Positions 13,653-16,855 of a DNA stretch of 16,855 bases are shown one piece after another (position 1 is the stretch's first letter; each line of letters starts with the position of its first letter). Both the position numbers and the translations under genes were made by a program. The notes beneath the pieces are model-generated. The model did not search any database. It worked only from the letters and a program-made list of their open reading frames with translations, and was not told the DNA's origin. Source of the stretch: an uncultured Eubacteriales bacterium (lineage in GTDB: Bacteria; Bacillota; Clostridia; Oscillospirales; Oscillospiraceae); assembly GCA_900546915.1 (NCBI GenBank), contig UREY01000034.1:1-16855 (forward strand). Direction: 5' to 3'.

Positions 13653-16600
13653 ATGAAGAAGCGAATGGGATTGCGGGTGTTGTCCTTGCTGCTGGCAGCA
13701 GTGTTGGTAGGGCAGCAGGTTCCGCAGCTTCGGGCAGCGGGAAGCCCGGAGGAAGCGGGAAATGTAGAAGCAGAAGAGGCCGCAGGGAGCAGACCGGCGG
13801 AGACTGCAGAGGGAAAGTCCAGCGAAGTAGTCGTGGGGGAGGTCGTGGAGAACCGAGCCGAACGGGAGAAGCACTTCCGGATGGAAGACGGAAGCTTCCT
13901 GGCAGTGGACTACGGCGTGCCGGTACATTATAAAGCGGAAGAGGAATGGGAAGAGATCGACAACACGCTGATTCCCCAGGCGCCCAGCGTGGGGCTGGCG
14001 CTGGAGGGGGCGTGGAGACCGGTGGTGCAGTACCGAGCGGAGAACGGAGAGGAGAGCCGGAGCTTTGCCGGGAGTCTGGCGGGGGGCTATGTGTTTGCCG
14101 CCGAGACAGGGGAAGTAGGCGTGCGCCTGTCTCTGTGGGAGGAAGCAGGAGAGCCGGAGGCAGCGGAAACGGAGGCGGAAGAGACCATGGGAACGGAGGC
14201 TTCCACAGCGCCGGTTTCCGACGAGCCGGAGGAAACAGTTCAGGAGACGGAGCCGTTGGAAGAGCCGGAGGAGCCGACAGAGAGCCCGGCGGCAGAGGCG
14301 GCGATTCCCAGCGAGGAAACCGCTCTGGAAGCCACAGCGGAGTCTGAGGCGGAGCCGGAAACAGTGCCGGAGCTCAACGCGCTGGGAGAGATTCCTAGTT
14401 CGGAGGAGCCGGAGACAGTAGAGGAGACGGTTCCGGAGACCCCGACAGAGCCTGTGGAGGAGCCGGAAACAGAGCCGGAGGAAGAGGTTTCTGAAGCGGA
14501 AAGCCCGGCGGAAACCGTCCCGGAAACGACGGCGGAGCCGACGGAGGACGTGGAATTGGAAACGGCGCCGGAGGAGGAAGGGGAGGAATCTCATCCTACC
14601 TACAACCGGAATTCGGTGGCCCAAATCAGCTATCCGGACCGAAAGACCGGCAGGATCCAAAGGATGTCGGCAGAAGGGAGCTCCGAAACAGGCGAGCCTG
14701 CAGACCTGGGCGAGCAGATTACACCGGCCCGGCTGCGGACACAGGTGCGGTATGAGGAAGTGTACCCCGGGGTGGACCTGGAGTATGAGCTGTACAGCTA
14801 CCATGTGAAGGAGACCATTGTGGTGAAGGAGCGGCTGTCGGGAGGATATGCCTTCTCCTTCCGGCTGGGTCTGGAGGGACTGACGCCGGCGCTGCAGGAG
14901 GACGGGTCTGTGATGCTGGAGGATGCGGAAGGAAACGCCGCGTACTGGATGCCGGCGCCGTACATGACGGACGGGGCAGGGGCGTATTCGGAGGCGGTGC
15001 GGTATGAGCTGGAGCAGGAGGAAGACGGCGGCTGGGTGCTGACGGTGGCAGCGGAGGAAAGCTGGCTGGAAGCAGAGGAGCGAGTATTCCCGGTGGCGAT
15101 CGATCCGACGCTGATCGACCAGACGAAGGAAGCGGACTTTGAGGGGACGGTGTGTACCCAGGGGATGAATTACACCATGACCGGAGGAAAGATCCTGTGC
15201 GGATACCACGGGGACTACCAGCAGACGGAGGTGTACTTCAAGCTGAATCAGTACCCGGAGGTACCGGCGGGGCATACGCTGGTGCGGGCGTATGCCGGAC
15301 TGTATCAGAACGATTGGCGATCCGGCAGCAACAGCTCGGAGGGAGAGATGGTGCTGTACATGCACGCCAATACGGAGAACAAGAATCTGAACAGCAGCCT
15401 GAGCTGGTCGAACCGGCCGTCCTACGGACCGACGCTGGACTATGTGAACGCGAGCTACCATACCATCGGGGATATTCTTCTGTGGGACATCACACCGGCG
15501 GCAAAGGAGTGGTACGAGGACCGGAGCAGCAACTACGGATTGGCGCTGACGTCCAACGCATCGGCGACGAACAAATGCCGTGCGTGGTTCTCGTATTACC
15601 GGGTGTCGTTTGTGGTGGCGTACCGGAGCACCAACGGGATCGAGCCGTATTATACGTATCAGACGTACGGAGTGGGGAACGGAGGAACGGTGTACCTGTC
15701 GGATTATACGGGACAGGTGACGGTGTGCAAGGAGCTGGCTTCGTACGCATCCACGGTGAACCCGTTCAGTCTGGAGCTGGTGTACAACAGCAGCTATGCG
15801 GAGAAGTACGGGACGGAGAATTACGACGTGGGCGGCAGGCTGGGATACGGAATGCACTTGGGAGCCGGAGTAAACCTGAACGTGATGCAGAAGGTGGAAA
15901 AGGTGGAGCTGCAGAACGATGTGGAGCCGGGAAAAACGACGACGTATCTGAAGTACACAGACGGAGACGGAACGGTGCACTACTTTTCCAAGGACGAGGA
16001 GAAGAAGGACGGGTATTACTACGATGAGGACGGCCTGGGACTGAAGATCGACGAGTATGAGACGAACTACTACGAAATGACGGACGATCGGGACAACGCG
16101 AAGTATTTTGTAAACGGATTTTTGACGGTGATGAAGGATGCCAACGGGAATGAGCTTCAAATCCGGTACATCCACAGCGACGGGAGCCAGGACGCCAACG
16201 GATACCCGCGCAGCTCCGGGGACCGAATCGACAAGATTGTGCAGAAGAATCGGGGCGGAACGGAAATCACGGTGGCGAGCCTGGGGTATGACAGCAGCAA
16301 GTACCTGACCAGCGTGACGGACGCGGCGGGACGCGTGTACAGCCTGAGCTACAGCGGAGGAAAGCTGCTGCAGGTGAGCCGTGGGGAGAGTGTGCTGGCG
16401 AAGTACGGAATGTACGCAGAGAATTCGTCGGGAACGCTGGATACGCGGATGCGGTATGTGTACGACGCGGAGGCGCAGTACGGGGTGCAGCTGCAGTACC
16501 GGAACGGCCAGGTGCGGTCCGTGAGGGAAATCACAACGGCGACGACGAATTCCAGCGTAGCAGTAGGCGCTATGGTCGAGATGAACCACCTGGTGAGAGG

Positions 16601-16855
16601 ACAGACGAAATACCGGGACTACGGCAATGACCGGACCTACAATACAGACGACGACATTCTGACATACTATATTTTCGACTACGCCGGGCGGACGGTGAAC
16701 GCATACAGCACGGACAACGAAGGGAAGCTGGTGGGAGCCAGTAACGCGGTGTACAGCGGAACGGGGACGACGGAGAAGAGCAACAATCGGACGCTGAAGA
16801 CGGCAACGGTGGGAATGGCGGCGATGAACGAGCTGCGGAACCACAGCTTTGAGGC
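13653..16855 (+). CDS. WapA/RHS-type secreted protein, 5' part, open at window end
   Basis: The first 1067 codons of a large secreted protein, open to the window end. It begins with a signal peptide (MKKRMGLRVLSLLLAAVLVG then QQVPQLRA, cut near residue 28). An N-terminal domain (about 50-160) is followed by a Glu/Pro/Thr-rich linker (about 163-313), a beta-rich domain (about 325-485) and a DNRLRE-type module (about 490-655, with TEVYFKLNQYPEVPAGHTLV and SNYGLALTSNA). After residue 657 comes an RHS-like core with YD-repeat wording (LGYDSSKYLTSVTDAAGRVY, about 877-896; FDYAGRTVNAY, about 1010). Such proteins end in a variable toxin domain followed by an immunity gene; both would lie beyond the window. 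The ATG 13653 has AAGGAGA (13639-13645); an in-frame ATG at 13560 with AGGAAGGGAG could add 31 charged residues. Codons are strongly G-ending and the plus strand is purine-rich. Confidence 0.88.
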   Translation, partial: MKKRMGLRVLSLLLAAVLVGQQVPQLRAAGSPEEAGNVEAEEAAGSRPAETAEGKSSEVVVGEVVENRAEREKHFRMEDGSFLAVDYGVPVHYKAEEEWEEIDNTLIPQAPSVGLALEGAWRPVVQYRAENGEESRSFAGSLAGGYVFAAETGEVGVRLSLWEEAGEPEAAETEAEETMGTEASTAPVSDEPEETVQETEPLEEPEEPTESPAAEAAIPSEETALEATAESEAEPETVPELNALGEIPSSEEPETVEETVPETPTEPVEEPETEPEEEVSEAESPAETVPETTAEPTEDVELETAPEEEGEESHPTYNRNSVAQISYPDRKTGRIQRMSAEGSSETGEPADLGEQITPARLRTQVRYEEVYPGVDLEYELYSYHVKETIVVKERLSGGYAFSFRLGLEGLTPALQEDGSVMLEDAEGNAAYWMPAPYMTDGAGAYSEAVRYELEQEEDGGWVLTVAAEESWLEAEERVFPVAIDPTLIDQTKEADFEGTVCTQGMNYTMTGGKILCGYHGDYQQTEVYFKLNQYPEVPAGHTLVRAYAGLYQNDWRSGSNSSEGEMVLYMHANTENKNLNSSLSWSNRPSYGPTLDYVNASYHTIGDILLWDITPAAKEWYEDRSSNYGLALTSNASATNKCRAWFSYYRVSFVVAYRSTNGIEPYYTYQTYGVGNGGTVYLSDYTGQVTVCKELASYASTVNPFSLELVYNSSYAEKYGTENYDVGGRLGYGMHLGAGVNLNVMQKVEKVELQNDVEPGKTTTYLKYTDGDGTVHYFSKDEEKKDGYYYDEDGLGLKIDEYETNYYEMTDDRDNAKYFVNGFLTVMKDANGNELQIRYIHSDGSQDANGYPRSSGDRIDKIVQKNRGGTEITVASLGYDSSKYLTSVTDAAGRVYSLSYSGGKLLQVSRGESVLAKYGMYAENSSGTLDTRMRYVYDAEAQYGVQLQYRNGQVRSVREITTATTNSSVAVGAMVEMNHLVRGQTKYRDYGNDRTYNTDDDILTYYIFDYAGRTVNAYSTDNEGKLVGASNAVYSGTGTTEKSNNRTLKTATVGMAAMNELRNHSFE

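Noticed and set aside
13605..16844. A 1079-codon open frame on the minus strand
   Set aside because: It is the antisense shadow of the WapA-type gene. Its product is a monotonous Arg/His/Leu/Val-rich sequence with no domain, while the plus strand encodes a signal peptide, a DNRLRE module and YD repeats.

Overview
The window looks like a chromosomal piece of a Gram-positive, Clostridia-type bacterium, probably a gut Oscillospiraceae/Ruminococcaceae relative. The evidence is a Y-family polymerase with a YolD partner, an ECF vitamin-transporter S component, a MATE pump of the usual clostridial type, an FtsK/SpoIIIE translocase, AGGAGG ribosome sites with frequent GTG/TTG starts, and two lipoproteins with Gram-positive lipoboxes. 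No RNA gene, CRISPR array, transposase or integrase was seen.

Layout. (1) Positions 5-2804, minus strand: a translesion-repair operon of Y-family polymerase, a GNAT acetyltransferase and a YolD-like protein. Its likely promoter is near 3020-3048 and carries a 30-bp dyad that looks like an operator. (2) 3408-7594, plus strand: an UppP-like undecaprenyl pyrophosphatase with a changed active-site motif, then FtsK/SpoIIIE, then an ECF S component. (3) 7676-9194: a MATE pump with a clear promoter and a two-way terminator. (4) 9275-10589, minus strand: a GNAT acetyltransferase, a small lipoprotein and a DUF1294 membrane protein. (5) 10632-11165, plus strand: a second lipoprotein. (6) About 11170-13390: an AT-rich, foreign-looking island with three small intact ORFs (a membrane protein, an 79-residue Cys-rich protein and a 140-residue acidic protein). 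Each follows a stretch that reads like a broken fragment of an RHS/polymorphic-toxin protein. (7) 13653 to the window end: the first 1067 codons of a large secreted WapA/RHS-type protein that continues beyond the window.

The most interesting part is 11.2-16.9 kb. I read it as a polymorphic-toxin locus: a big secreted carrier gene, preceded by an array of 'orphan' modules in which the toxin tips have decayed while the putative immunity genes stay open. Two hairpins with the same arms (CAGGAGCTGCC/GGCAGCTCCTG) bracket the island. This is inference from short sequence resemblances; the toxin tip of the large gene lies outside the window.
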